A stretch of 64,000 nucleotides of DNA from contig NZ_LR131273.1 of the NCBI RefSeq assembly GCF_900631615.1, forward strand, positions 3,938,850 to 4,002,849. Reading direction: 5' to 3'. The notes under the pieces are model-generated. The model was not told the DNA's origin, did no database searches, and saw nothing but the letters and a program-made list of their open reading frames with translations. Positions 49,501 to 57,742 of this stretch are shown in pieces (within the stretch, counting starts at the first letter, position 1; every line of letters starts with the position of its first letter). The DNA is from Tsukamurella paurometabola (lineage in GTDB: Bacteria > Actinomycetota > Actinomycetes > Mycobacteriales > Mycobacteriaceae). The position numbers were made by a program, and so were the translations under genes.

Positions 49501-49920
49501 TCGTTCTACGGCCGCGAGAACGCCGTCGGCGCAGAGCCGGACGCCCCCGCGGTGGTCACCTACCGCAACACCGCGACCAACTCGGGCGGCGAGCAGGAGA
49601 AGCTGGTCGCCTTCTGCCTGGCGGCGGCACTGAGCTTCGCCCTCGGCAGCCACGGGATCGACGGATCGAACGAGCCGGCGTTCGCGCCGCTCATGCTCGA
49701 CGAGGCGTTCAGCAAATCCGACGAGCGGTTCTCCGCACAGTCGCTGCGGGCCTTCGAGCAGTTCGGCTTCCAGCTCATCATCGCCGCGCCGATCCGCATG
49801 GTCGGCATCGTGGAGCCCTTCATCGGGCAGGTGATCCTGGTGGACAAGCAGGTCACGCCCGACGGTGCCCGCTCGGACGCCCGGTACGCCACGTTCGGCG
49901 AGCTGACCCCGTCGCGCTGA
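46564..49920 (+). CDS. jetC: Wadjet JetC / MksB-like SMC ATPase
   Basis: A 1118-residue SMC/SbcC-type ATPase. Walker A is GPSGSGKSS (39-47). Long coiled coils occupy about 290-420 and 610-830 around a hinge-like region (about 450-560). The ABC signature is TNSGGEQEK (about 1005), and Walker B is in PLMLDEAFSKSDERF (about 1042-1056). It is the motor of the Jet complex. The gene after it is a convergent AraC regulator, so no jetD (TOPRIM nuclease) follows, which is unusual for a Wadjet operon. Confidence 0.92.
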   Translation: MTRKHLGQYRLTRLQVVNWGTFDGYKDFPIDERGVILTGPSGSGKSSLMDAHSVVLLPTYDQSFNASADMTAKGAKRAARSLADYVRGAWSVNDDEHQQSKVQYLRGDSATWSAVAATYDNGAGNVTTAVAVKWFPGSGTDGASLKSWYQIHSGAFDLLDLQEWATAGFDTRGWRSRHSGVESFDTQAAYQDALRRRVGIGTSSAALALLGKAKAMKNVGDLDAFIRTYMLDRPQTYARAERLVENFTQLDEAYRAAARAEAQEKVLRPMPEAYETYRSATVGTTRAADLLGAPVRSYLRGHKLRLLQEQMDRIEGERAGMDAQIAHWEDRAEERKMRYNDLLHRLRQEQGEVGVLEAELQSRELQTQARQRAYERFAAAVEKLGERAPESAEEFAALREQVPGIRDRATEAAEALAARVHSAYTDESDARRAVEAVDDELSVLDRRASLLPPALLDQRDVIARATGVPAEELPYAAELIDVEPAEQATWAGAAERVLRPLATTLLVPAEHQRAVADYVNANRVHGVLTYQVVDGADPTRPEPGSLAAKLTVDTSTAAGRWLAGAVARAARHTCVDSPAELEKHEQAVTPEGLVKNAGGRFRKDDRRAVADRSQWVLGTNTGSKREALQRRRDELAAVHAKAAEASATLRDDLAEHKAVADSAAGVLGYTSWAELDHWAAKAEAEELADRISDARSGNANLGELELQADNAYGELAEAQTRIGALTETMNRAGTEFDDLLAEFEKIDAESAPKLTEEDEDFLATALWHLLTGDEPRRLTLENFGEVRADLRAELERQQAAATAERDAAEARIVRTAEQFLREWPDASTELSADVASAPDFVAVHENLVAHGLAAATEKFRRLITTDVSHSVSNLFKEVDDTHRAITRGIADVNAGLRRVEFNEGTYLQIAYAARPTPEAQEFAKLVDEMVRDAPAAKRAEPAAMAAQFKRIRGLVLRLTGDDPESRRWTENVLDVRTGYSFYGRENAVGAEPDAPAVVTYRNTATNSGGEQEKLVAFCLAAALSFALGSHGIDGSNEPAFAPLMLDEAFSKSDERFSAQSLRAFEQFGFQLIIAAPIRMVGIVEPFIGQVILVDKQVTPDGARSDARYATFGELTPSR

Positions 49921-49941
49921 CCGGCCCGCGGATCGCGGACG

Positions 49942-50892
49942 TCAGTCGGCCGCCGCGCGGTGCGCGCGGGGCGAGCGTCCGAACCGCCGGCGGAACGCGG
50001 TGCTGAACGCGCTCGCCGAGCCGTAGCCCACCGAGTCCGCGATGAAGGAGATCCCGCGGCTCGCCCAGCGCGGATCGGTGAGCCGGTCCCGGGCCAGATC
50101 GAGTCGCTCCCCGCGCACCGCGTCGGAGAAGGTCTCGCCCGTGCGCGAGAGCACCGCCTGGATGTGCCGGGCGGACCAGCCGACGGCCGCGGCGACCCCG
50201 GCCAGGCTGAGGTCCGGCTCGGTGGCGTGCGCCCGGACGTGCCGGAGCACCGCGGCCCGGACCTCGCCGTCGGCGGTACCGGCACCGTCGGACTCCCCGC
50301 TCGCGGCCAGGCAGAACAGGTCCACGGCGCGGTCGCAGGCGGCGTCGAACTCCGCCGCGGTGAGCCGGTCGCGCTCGTCGATGAGCGCCGCCGCGAGGTC
50401 GCGGGTGACCCGGCCCAGCCCGCGGCCGCCGCGCAGCCGCACGCCCTCCTTGGCGACCGAGCCGAGCGTCCGGGCGACGCGATGCTCGGGGATGAGCAGA
50501 GCGAGCGCGGAGACGTCGTCGTCGTGCGCCAGGACGAACGGCGAGTCGATGGAGACGAGGACCATCTCCCCCGGTGTCAGAGCGTCCTCGGTGACGTCGC
50601 CGCCGACGTGCAGGGCGCCCTTCAGGGGCATGAACAGCTCGTAGTGGCCGCGGGGATCGTTGCGGATGCCGCGCGCATCGCGCCGCACGTGCTCGCGCTG
50701 GCTGGTCCACGACACCAGCTGGTACTCGTCGGTGCGCTGGCGCAGGACGTCGCCGCGGTAGCCGTCGCCGTGGAAGGAGATGTCGAACTCGCCGTGGACG
50801 CCGCTGCACCAGTCCCGCCACGCGCCGTGGGCGCGCGCCCCGGTGAGCCTCCGCTCGGCCCCGGTGACCAGGCCGTCGATGGTGTACGGCAC
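49942..50892 (-). CDS. AraC-family regulator
   Basis: A 316-residue regulator. Residues 1-185 are a cupin-like AraC_binding_2 domain (with PRGHYELFMPLKGALHVGG near 81), as in XylS/NahR-type activators. Residues 210-312 are two HTH motifs (LSLAGVAAAVGWSARHIQAVL and ISFIADSVGYGSASAFSTAFRRRFG). The GTG start has a GGGAGGAG site. It diverges from the cyclase/ligase operon, which it probably activates in response to an aromatic or acid ligand. Confidence 0.9.
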   Translation of the reverse strand: MPYTIDGLVTGAERRLTGARAHGAWRDWCSGVHGEFDISFHGDGYRGDVLRQRTDEYQLVSWTSQREHVRRDARGIRNDPRGHYELFMPLKGALHVGGDVTEDALTPGEMVLVSIDSPFVLAHDDDVSALALLIPEHRVARTLGSVAKEGVRLRGGRGLGRVTRDLAAALIDERDRLTAAEFDAACDRAVDLFCLAASGESDGAGTADGEVRAAVLRHVRAHATEPDLSLAGVAAAVGWSARHIQAVLSRTGETFSDAVRGERLDLARDRLTDPRWASRGISFIADSVGYGSASAFSTAFRRRFGRSPRAHRAAAD

Positions 50893-51042
50893 GCCCTGCT
50901 CCTCCCTTCCCCGCGGCGCGTGCGCCTGCGCGAAAGAACCGTGCGCGCGGGCGAACGTTCCGCCGGCACGCGCTTCCTACCTTCGATTGTGACACTCGTC
51001 ACCACCGGGCCGGCCCGGTGCACCGTCGAACAAGGAGGACCG

Positions 51043-52008
51043 ATGACCGAACAGACCGTGACCGCGCCCGCGCTCGGCGAACTGCTCGCGGAGGCACCGT
51101 CGAACTGGGGCAAGTGGGGTCCGGACGACGAGGTGGGCTCGCTCAACTACCTCGGCCCGGAGCAGGCGATCGCCGCGGCGGCACTGGTCCGCAGCGGCAA
51201 GGTCTTCACCTTGCAGCGGCTCATCGGCGACCCGAAGGGCGACCCCGTCTGGCCCGGCCGGAGCCCCGCGGTCCGCACGCAGATCATGGACGAGGCCAGC
51301 TGGGACGGCGCCGAGGCACCGCAGTTCCCGGGCGGCCTGCACTACGCCGACGACAAGATCGACGCCTTCCTGCAGGGCTCCACACAGTACGACGCCCTGG
51401 GGCACGTCTGGTACGACGGGAAGCTGTGGAACGGCTACGACGCCCGCACCACCGTGGGCGGTATGGACGTCGCGAGCGTCGAGCCGATCGCGCAGCGCGG
51501 CGTCGTGGGCCGCGGCGTACTGCTCGACATGGCGCGCTTCCGCGGCAGGGAGCACCTCGATACCGCGGAGACCTTCGACCACACCGACCTGGAGGCGTGC
51601 GCCGCCGCACAGGGCGTGGAGCTGCGCCCGCGCGACGTACTGCTCCTCCGCACCAACTACCTGCAGCTGTTCTTCGAACTGGGTGAAGCCTTCTACGAGG
51701 GCTTCTGCGAACCGGGCCTGCAGTACAGCCCCGAGTTGGTGCAGTGGTTCGCCGACCGGGAGATCCCGAACCTGGTCACCGACACCATCGCCAACGAGGT
51801 CACGACCGACCAGAACAACGGCGTCGCGCTCACCCTGCACTGCGCGCTGATGCGCAACCTGGGCGTCGTCTTCACGGAGATCACCGACCTCGAAGCGCTC
51901 GCCGCGGACTGCGCCGCCGACGGCGTCTACGAGTTCATGTACACCGCGGCCCCGCTCAAGATCGCGCAGGGCAGCGGTGCGCCCGTCAACCCGGTCGTCG
52001 TGAAGTGA
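51043..52008 (+). CDS. Cyclase-family (kynurenine formamidase-like) hydrolase
   Basis: A 321-residue PF04199-type metal hydrolase. The metal site HxGTHxDxxxH of the family appears here as STQYDALGHVWYDG (about 113-126), with Gln for the second His, as in the GTQxDxxxH branch. The C-terminal part includes PNLVTDTIANE (about 243-253). It should open or hydrolyse a cyclic amide, ester or lactone; the substrate is unknown. A strong AAGGAGGA site is present. The ligase gene starts at its stop codon (GTGA). Confidence 0.85.
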   Translation: MTEQTVTAPALGELLAEAPSNWGKWGPDDEVGSLNYLGPEQAIAAAALVRSGKVFTLQRLIGDPKGDPVWPGRSPAVRTQIMDEASWDGAEAPQFPGGLHYADDKIDAFLQGSTQYDALGHVWYDGKLWNGYDARTTVGGMDVASVEPIAQRGVVGRGVLLDMARFRGREHLDTAETFDHTDLEACAAAQGVELRPRDVLLLRTNYLQLFFELGEAFYEGFCEPGLQYSPELVQWFADREIPNLVTDTIANEVTTDQNNGVALTLHCALMRNLGVVFTEITDLEALAADCAADGVYEFMYTAAPLKIAQGSGAPVNPVVVK

Positions 52009-53669
52009 CCGCGGAGACGGCGTACGCGCAGCGCCCGTGGCTGGGCCGGTACGAGACCCTGCCGGACGAGGTCGACATCGCCTTCGACAACGCGCTCGAC
52101 ATGTTCCGGGCCGGCCTCGCGAGCCACCCCGACCAGGTGGCGATCCGGTACTTCGACGGGGCGATCACCCGCCGCGAGCTCGACGAGCTGACGGACGCGC
52201 TGGCGGCCGGTCTGCTCGCCGAGGGCTTCGCGCCGGGCGACCGGTTGGCCCTGTACCTGCAGAACGTGCCCCAGTTCGTGATCGGGATGATCGCGGCCTG
52301 GAAAGCCGGCGGCTGCACCGTCTCGATCAATCCGATGAGCCGCGCCAGGGAGCTCGAGAACCTGCTCCTCGACTCGGGCGCTACCGCACTCATCGCGCTC
52401 GACGACCTGTACGAGGAGATCGCTCGCGACGTGCTGCCCGGCACCGACGTCCGCACCGTGTTCACGACCAGCGGTCTCGACCTGCAGACCCGCGCCGACC
52501 CGCGGCTCTTCCCCGCGCCCCGTCGTGCGACGCCCGACGGGGCGGCGGACCTGCTGGAGTTCATCGCGGCGCACCGGGGCGAGGCACCACCGCCGGTCCA
52601 CCCGGCACCGGGCGACACCGCCTTCCTCACCTACACCTCGGGCACGACGGGGAAGCCGAAGGGCGCGATCAACACCCACCGCAACGTCGTGTTCACCGCG
52701 ACCGTCTACCGCGATGCCGCGAAGTTCGCGCCGGCACCCGAGGCGGCGGTGCTGGCGATCGCGCCCCTGTTCCACATCACGGGCCTCATCGGGCACATCG
52801 CGCTGAGCATGCTCGCCCCGATGCCGATGATCCTGGCGTACCGGTTCGATCCCGCGGTAATGCTGGAGGCGATGCGCGAGCACCGCCCCACGTGCACGAT
52901 CGGCGCGGTCACGGCGTTCAACGCGCTGCTCAACCATCCGGGCTACGACCGCGATGCGTTCTCCTCCCTCACGTCGGTGTACTCGGGCGGCGCCCCGATC
53001 TCGCCGACGGCCGCGCGGCGCTTCGCCGAAGCCACCGGCCGGCCGCTGCACAACGCCTACGGGCTCACGGAGACCACGAGTCCCATGACGGTCTCCCCGT
53101 ACGGTGTGGAGATCCCCGTCGATCCGGACTCCGGTGCGCTGTCGGTGGGGCTGCCGGCACCGTCGACCGTGGTGCGGATCGTCGGGGACGACGGTGCCGA
53201 CCTCCCGCTCGGGGAGATCGGCGAGATCGTCGCCGAGGGACCGCAGGTGGTCGCCGGGTACTGGAACAAGCCCGAGGAGACCGCGGCGGGGATCCCCGGC
53301 GGGGCGCTGCACAGCGGCGACGTGGGTTTCATGGACGAACGCGGCTGGGTGTTCATCGTGGACCGCAAGAAGGACATGATCAACGCCTCCGGGTACAAGG
53401 TGTGGCCGCGCGAGGTCGAGGACGTGCTCGCCGAGCATCCGGCGGTCCGGGAGGCGGCCGTCGTGGGCGTGCCGGACGAGGTCCGCGGGGAGACCGTCCG
53501 CGCGTTCGTCAGTCTGCTGCCGGGGGCGGACGCGGGCCCGGAGGAGCTCATCGCGCACTGTCGCGAACGCATGGCCGCGTACAAGTACCCCCGTGAGGTG
53601 CGGATCGTCGAGGAGTTGCCGAAAACGGTGACGGGCAAGATCCTGCGCCGCGAACTCCGCGACGCCTGA
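52005..53669 (+). CDS. Acyl-CoA synthetase (AMP-forming ligase)
   Basis: A 554-residue ANL-superfamily enzyme. Motifs: YTSGTTGKPKG (about 208), NAYGLTETTS (about 350), GDVGFMDERGWVFIVDRKKDM (about 441-460) and the C-terminal Lys in PKTVTGKILRREL (about 540). It should activate a carboxylic acid to its CoA thioester, likely the product of the coupled cyclase-family hydrolase. GTG 52005 overlaps the upstream stop. The substrate acid is unknown. Confidence 0.9.
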   Translation: MTAETAYAQRPWLGRYETLPDEVDIAFDNALDMFRAGLASHPDQVAIRYFDGAITRRELDELTDALAAGLLAEGFAPGDRLALYLQNVPQFVIGMIAAWKAGGCTVSINPMSRARELENLLLDSGATALIALDDLYEEIARDVLPGTDVRTVFTTSGLDLQTRADPRLFPAPRRATPDGAADLLEFIAAHRGEAPPPVHPAPGDTAFLTYTSGTTGKPKGAINTHRNVVFTATVYRDAAKFAPAPEAAVLAIAPLFHITGLIGHIALSMLAPMPMILAYRFDPAVMLEAMREHRPTCTIGAVTAFNALLNHPGYDRDAFSSLTSVYSGGAPISPTAARRFAEATGRPLHNAYGLTETTSPMTVSPYGVEIPVDPDSGALSVGLPAPSTVVRIVGDDGADLPLGEIGEIVAEGPQVVAGYWNKPEETAAGIPGGALHSGDVGFMDERGWVFIVDRKKDMINASGYKVWPREVEDVLAEHPAVREAAVVGVPDEVRGETVRAFVSLLPGADAGPEELIAHCRERMAAYKYPREVRIVEELPKTVTGKILRRELRDA

Positions 53670-53734
53670 CCGCGCCGCACCCGCCGCCATACCGGCGGCG
53701 GGCCGCGTGGCCGGGGAGCTGCTATACAGAGCGC

Positions 53735-54511
53735 ATGGCCTCGGTCGTCGCGCTCAACGCCCACCCGGACGACGAGACGCTCCTCGCCGGCGGAACGCTG
53801 GCGCGGTTCGCCGCGGAGGGACACCGGGTGGTCATCGTCGTCGCCACCGACGGGATGATGCGCGGCGACGACGAACCCGACCCGCGGCGCCGGCTCGACG
53901 AGCTGTCCGCGGCGGCAGCGGAACTGGGCGTGCACGAGGTGCGCTGGCTCGGCTACGCCGACAGTGGGCACGGCGGCGAGCTGTACCCGGACCCGCCTGG
54001 CCGGGTGCGGCTCGCGCGCGCCGGGGTCGAGGAGCCGGCGGAACGCCTGGCGGCGATCCTGCGCGAGGTCTCGGCCGATCTCCTTCTCGGGTCCGACGAG
54101 GCCGGCGGCTACCGCCACCGGGACCACCTCGCGGTGCACCGCATCGCCCGCCGGGCCGCCGAGCTCACGGGCGTCCGCCTGGCGGAGGCCACGGCGCCGC
54201 GCGAGGCGGTCCTGCGCATCCTGTCCATCGCCTCCCGGCTCCGGCTGCTCCGCTCGGAGGACGTGGCGCAGGCGCGCACCTGGTTCACCCCGGCCGCCGA
54301 GATCACGCATCGCGTCGATGTGCGGCGGCACGTCGCCGCCAAACAGCGCGCGCTCGCCGCGCACCGCTCGGAGATCGCGAAGCCGGGCGGCCTCGCTCGT
54401 GCCCTGCGCCTGGTCCTGCGCCTCCCCGCGTGGGCACTGGCACCACTGGTCGGCACGGAGTACTACCTCGAACCGGCGGGCGCCACGTCGCCGGCGGACC
54501 GACTGCTCTGA
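53735..54511 (+). CDS. PIG-L family deacetylase
   Basis: A 258-residue zinc-dependent de-N-acetylase of the PIG-L/MshB type. The metal site is NAHPDDE (8-14) with the later His in YRHRDHLAVH (about 128-137). The C-terminal part contains RLVLRLPAWALAPLVGTEYY, possibly membrane-associated. Relatives deacetylate GlcNAc-inositol, mycothiol precursors or glycolipids. It could act with the glycosyltransferase two genes downstream; this is inference. The ATG follows TATACA by six bases. Confidence 0.87.
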   Translation: MASVVALNAHPDDETLLAGGTLARFAAEGHRVVIVVATDGMMRGDDEPDPRRRLDELSAAAAELGVHEVRWLGYADSGHGGELYPDPPGRVRLARAGVEEPAERLAAILREVSADLLLGSDEAGGYRHRDHLAVHRIARRAAELTGVRLAEATAPREAVLRILSIASRLRLLRSEDVAQARTWFTPAAEITHRVDVRRHVAAKQRALAAHRSEIAKPGGLARALRLVLRLPAWALAPLVGTEYYLEPAGATSPADRLL

Positions 54512-54515
54512 GGAA

Positions 54516-54551
54516 TAGATCAGATGATCTATAGTTAGATCATGCGATCTA
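54516..54551. promoter_or_regulatory. Twin TetR operators over the promoter and start codon
   Basis: Two dyads: TAGATCA-GA-TGATCTA (54516-54531, perfect) and TAGATC-ATGC-GATCTA (54536-54551). Their centres are 20 bp apart. Between them is TATAGT (54530-54535), a -10 box ending 6 nt before the ATG at 54542, which itself lies inside the second dyad. This is a strong autorepression site for the TetR gene it precedes, with a leaderless mRNA. Confidence 0.75.
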
Positions 54552-55153
54552 CGGAGACCTTCACCGAACAGGCCCGCCGCGCCCAGATCACCACCTGCGC
54601 CATCGAAGCCATCGCCGAACTCGGCTACGCCCAGGCCTCCGTCCGGAAGATCGCCGATCGCGCCGGGGTGGCGATGAGCGTCGTGCTCTACCACTTCGGC
54701 GACAAGGACGCCCTCATCGCGGCGGTCGTCTCCGAGTGCTACCGCACCCTGTTCGAGGCGATGGTCCCCGCCGTCGACGCGGCCCCGACGGCCGCCGGCA
54801 AGCTCGAGGCCCACATCCGCGCGCACCTCGGCTACCTGCAGTCCCACTCCGGACACCAGGTCGCGATCACCGAGATCGGCAACGGTTTCCGGGGCAAGGG
54901 CGGCATCCGGCTGTGGGACCTGCCGGTCGATCCCGAGCACGACGAGGCCCGCAGCCGGGTCGAGCTCGAGGTCATCCTCGGGCAGGGCGTCGAGAGCGGC
55001 GAGTTCCGTCCGCTCAACCCCGCATCGCTCGCCTCCGCCGTCCGCGGCGCGATCGGGAACGCCGTGTTCGCCCGGACCGTCCACCCCGGCTTCGACCTGG
55101 ACGCCTACGCCGACGACCTCGTCGACGCCTTCCTCCGCGCCTGCGCCCCCTGA
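54542..55153 (+). CDS. TetR-family regulator of the glycosyltransferase gene
   Basis: A 203-residue TetR protein. The HTH is at about 17-60 (IEAIAELGYAQASVRKIADRAGVAMSVVLYHFGDKDALI). Tandem operators cover its promoter and start codon, so it represses itself. The glycosyltransferase gene begins 22 bp after its stop and is probably co-transcribed. Many such pairs control efflux or detoxification by glycosylation. Confidence 0.9.
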   Translation: MRSTETFTEQARRAQITTCAIEAIAELGYAQASVRKIADRAGVAMSVVLYHFGDKDALIAAVVSECYRTLFEAMVPAVDAAPTAAGKLEAHIRAHLGYLQSHSGHQVAITEIGNGFRGKGGIRLWDLPVDPEHDEARSRVELEVILGQGVESGEFRPLNPASLASAVRGAIGNAVFARTVHPGFDLDAYADDLVDAFLRACAP

Positions 55154-55174
55154 CACCACCGAATCGAGGCACCC

Positions 55175-56413
55175 ATGGCCCACGTCCTGATCGCCACCTA
55201 CGGCTCCCGGGGCGACACGATGCCGCTCGCCGGGCTCGGCCTGCGTCTCCAGCGCGCCGGCCATACGGTCACCATCACGGCCAACACGGAGCTCGCCACC
55301 GAGACCGCGGCCCTCGGCATCGACACCCGCGCGATCGCCGTGGACCTCGGCGATCCGTCCGGGGACCCCTCCCTCAGGGACGCGATGGCGCTGGTGCGGC
55401 CCGCCGGGATCCGGCGGCTGAGCCGCACGCTGCTCGGGGCCGTCGAAGACGTGGCCGCCGACGTCGTGCTCATGACGCCCTTCGCCGAGCCCGCGGGTCA
55501 GACGCTCGCGGAGGCGCGCGGCGTCCCGGGGATCCCGCTGCGCCTGCAGCCGATCTCCGCCACGCGCGCGTACCCGCCCAGTCTCCTCGCGACACGGTCG
55601 GTGGGCGGCCCGCTCAACCTCGTGGCCGGCCGCGCCGCCGAACGCGCGGTCGACAGCCTGTACAACGGCGTCGTGGCCGATCTCCGCCGCGACCTCGGGC
55701 TCCCCCGGCGTTCGTCCCGCCGCCTCCGGCGCGACCGCGCCGCGGCAGGGCAGCCCATCCTCGGCGGCTGGTCCCCCGCAGTGCTGCCCCGCCCCGCCGA
55801 CTGGCGGCCCGGCATCGACGTCACCGGCTACTGGTGGTCGCCGGAGCCGGAGAGCTGGGCACCGTCGGACGATCTCGTGGCCTTCCTCGCCGACGGTCCG
55901 CCGCCCGTCCTCATCGGCCTCGGCTCGCTCATGGTCCCGACCGCCGAACGCGACCGCCTGTCCGCGGTCGCCGACGAGTCGCTCCGCCGCGCGGGCGTCC
56001 GCGGGATCGTCCAGGCGGGCGGCGCCGGGCTCAGGGTCGCGGACCGCGATGGCGTCCTGAACATCGGCGCCGCCCCGTACTCGTGGTTGTTCCCGCGTCT
56101 CGCGGCCGTCGTCCACTCGTGCGGCGCGGGCACCACCGCCTCCGCCCTCCGCGCCGGCGTCCCGACGGTGCCGCTCCCGTCGCCCGGCGCGGACCAGTTC
56201 TTCTGGGCGGACCGGATCCACGCGCTCGGCGCCGCGACCGCCCCGATCCCGCGGACGAAGGTCACGGTTTCCACTCTCGCCGACGCGATACGTGCCGCCG
56301 CGGACGACGACGCGTATCGCAGGGCGGCCGGCGCGCTGAGCAGGGCGATCGCGGCGGAGGACGGGGCATCGGCGGTGCTCGCGGCGGTGGAGCGCGCCAT
56401 AACGATCGAGTAA
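55175..56413 (+). CDS. UDP/dTDP-sugar-type glycosyltransferase (GT1/MGT)
   Basis: A 412-residue GT-B glycosyltransferase. The N-terminal acceptor domain starts VLIATYGSRGDTMPLAGLGLRLQRAGH, as in macrolide and sterol glycosyltransferases. The donor domain has GLGSLMVPTAERD (about 247) and the family signature VVHSCGAGTTASALRAGVPTVPLPSPGADQF abbreviated around residues 309-340 (His311, Gly/Thr-rich loop, Asp-Gln). It could glycosylate a sterol, polyketide or xenobiotic. Regulated by the upstream TetR. Confidence 0.88.
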   Translation: MAHVLIATYGSRGDTMPLAGLGLRLQRAGHTVTITANTELATETAALGIDTRAIAVDLGDPSGDPSLRDAMALVRPAGIRRLSRTLLGAVEDVAADVVLMTPFAEPAGQTLAEARGVPGIPLRLQPISATRAYPPSLLATRSVGGPLNLVAGRAAERAVDSLYNGVVADLRRDLGLPRRSSRRLRRDRAAAGQPILGGWSPAVLPRPADWRPGIDVTGYWWSPEPESWAPSDDLVAFLADGPPPVLIGLGSLMVPTAERDRLSAVADESLRRAGVRGIVQAGGAGLRVADRDGVLNIGAAPYSWLFPRLAAVVHSCGAGTTASALRAGVPTVPLPSPGADQFFWADRIHALGAATAPIPRTKVTVSTLADAIRAAADDDAYRRAAGALSRAIAAEDGASAVLAAVERAITIE

Positions 56414-56500
56414 CAGGGCTAACGGAATCCGCGCCGCGTCCCGATCTCCCTCATGTCGGCGGACATCGCCGCAGGGGGAATCACGAACGAGGAGGACGCG

Positions 56501-57742
56501 ATGTGGAACCCGAACCGGAGGAACCGGATCCGACGCGCGCTGGTGCTGCCGGCGGCGTTCGTCCCGATGCTGGGCCTGGTGCCCGCGGTCGCAGGAGCCG
56601 AGCCGACCACACCGGCGCCGGCCCCGGTCACGACCCCGGCGCCAACGACGACCACGACGCCGCCGGCGCCCACGCCGCCACGGACGTCGACACCCACCGC
56701 GCCCGCGACGACGCCGACCGCCCCGGCGACCACACCGTCACCGACGATCACACTCCCGACCACGCCGCTGCCGACCACCACGCCGCCGCCGCAGGGTCCG
56801 CCCGGCCGACTCACCGTCGCCGCGGTCCAGATCATCGATGCGAAGACGCAGGGCATCGGCGTCCCCGGCGCGACCGTCCGCGTCCAGGGCTGCTCCGGCG
56901 GCCCCGCCGCGACACTCTCGCACGGCGGCGCCACGACGGTGACCGGCCCGTGCGTCCGCGCCACCGTGGAGAGGGTGCCGACCAACTGGCACCTGGTCTC
57001 CCCGTCGGTGCAGACCAGGACGTCGACCTCGGGCCGCGTCGACTTCCTCTTCAGCCTGGAGCGCGGCGGCATCGTCCCGCCGACGTCGACCACACCGCCG
57101 CCGAACCGGCACGTCCGGTTCACGCTGGCCGCCCGCGACCAGGACGGGCGGGGCGTCGCCTCCGAGTACGCGGTCGCCGAGTGCGACACCTGGCGGCCGC
57201 TGGGCGGCGCGCGCACCGATGGCGCCGGCGACGGCGGAGGCGCGTTCCCCCGCGACTGCGTCAGCGTCGTGCCGACGGCGTGGCCGTCGTCGTGTGTGCT
57301 CCTCGGCCCGAACGCCTACTCCCGGGTCGAGGGCAACGGCGTGAACCGGCTGGCCTTCCGCTTCCGGTGCGGTGTGACCGTCCCGCCCGGCGAGGTCGAG
57401 ACCGAGGGCACCCTGGTCAAGACGGACCGCGTCACGGGAGCCCCGCTCGCCGGCGCGTCCTTCGTGATCTCCCGTTGCGGCTCCGACGAGGCGATCCGCG
57501 CCGTGACCACCGGGGAGAACGGCGTCGCCGCGTTCGCGCTGCCGTCGGGCTGCTACCGGGCCACCGAGACCGCCGCCCCCGCCGGGTACGTCCGCGACGC
57601 CGCGGCAGTCCCCTTCGAGGTGCGACTGACGCCGCGGTTCGAGGTGCGCGTCACCAACACCAAGATCGGCGCCGGGCCCGTGGTCCGCAATCCCGGCGTC
57701 CGCGTCCCGATCGCTTCGATCCCGTCCGGGCGGAGCCTGTGA
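56501..57742 (+). CDS. Secreted SpaA/Cna-B-fold surface protein
   Basis: A 413-residue exported protein. The signal peptide is residues 1-33 (ending VAGA). A Pro/Thr stalk spans 35-100. Three beta domains follow (about 102-190, 203-290, 302-390). The last is a SpaA domain (VKTDRVTGAPLAGASF, ETAAPAGY) whose Lys307, Glu356 and Asn386 match the positions of the isopeptide-forming triad. There is no LPXTG signal or C-terminal helix, although a sortase-like lipoprotein gene overlaps its end by one base. A GGAGG site supports the ATG at 56501. It may be an adhesin-like wall protein. Confidence 0.75.
   Translation: MWNPNRRNRIRRALVLPAAFVPMLGLVPAVAGAEPTTPAPAPVTTPAPTTTTTPPAPTPPRTSTPTAPATTPTAPATTPSPTITLPTTPLPTTTPPPQGPPGRLTVAAVQIIDAKTQGIGVPGATVRVQGCSGGPAATLSHGGATTVTGPCVRATVERVPTNWHLVSPSVQTRTSTSGRVDFLFSLERGGIVPPTSTTPPPNRHVRFTLAARDQDGRGVASEYAVAECDTWRPLGGARTDGAGDGGGAFPRDCVSVVPTAWPSSCVLLGPNAYSRVEGNGVNRLAFRFRCGVTVPPGEVETEGTLVKTDRVTGAPLAGASFVISRCGSDEAIRAVTTGENGVAAFALPSGCYRATETAAPAGYVRDAAAVPFEVRLTPRFEVRVTNTKIGAGPVVRNPGVRVPIASIPSGRSL

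Noticed and set aside
47173-49653. 826-codon frame antisense to jetC
   Set aside because: Shadow of the SMC ATPase gene, without motifs.
53057-56221. 1054-codon minus-strand frame across the ligase, PIG-L and glycosyltransferase genes
   Set aside because: It spans several well-supported genes on the other strand and has a composition typical of antisense frames in high-GC genomes.
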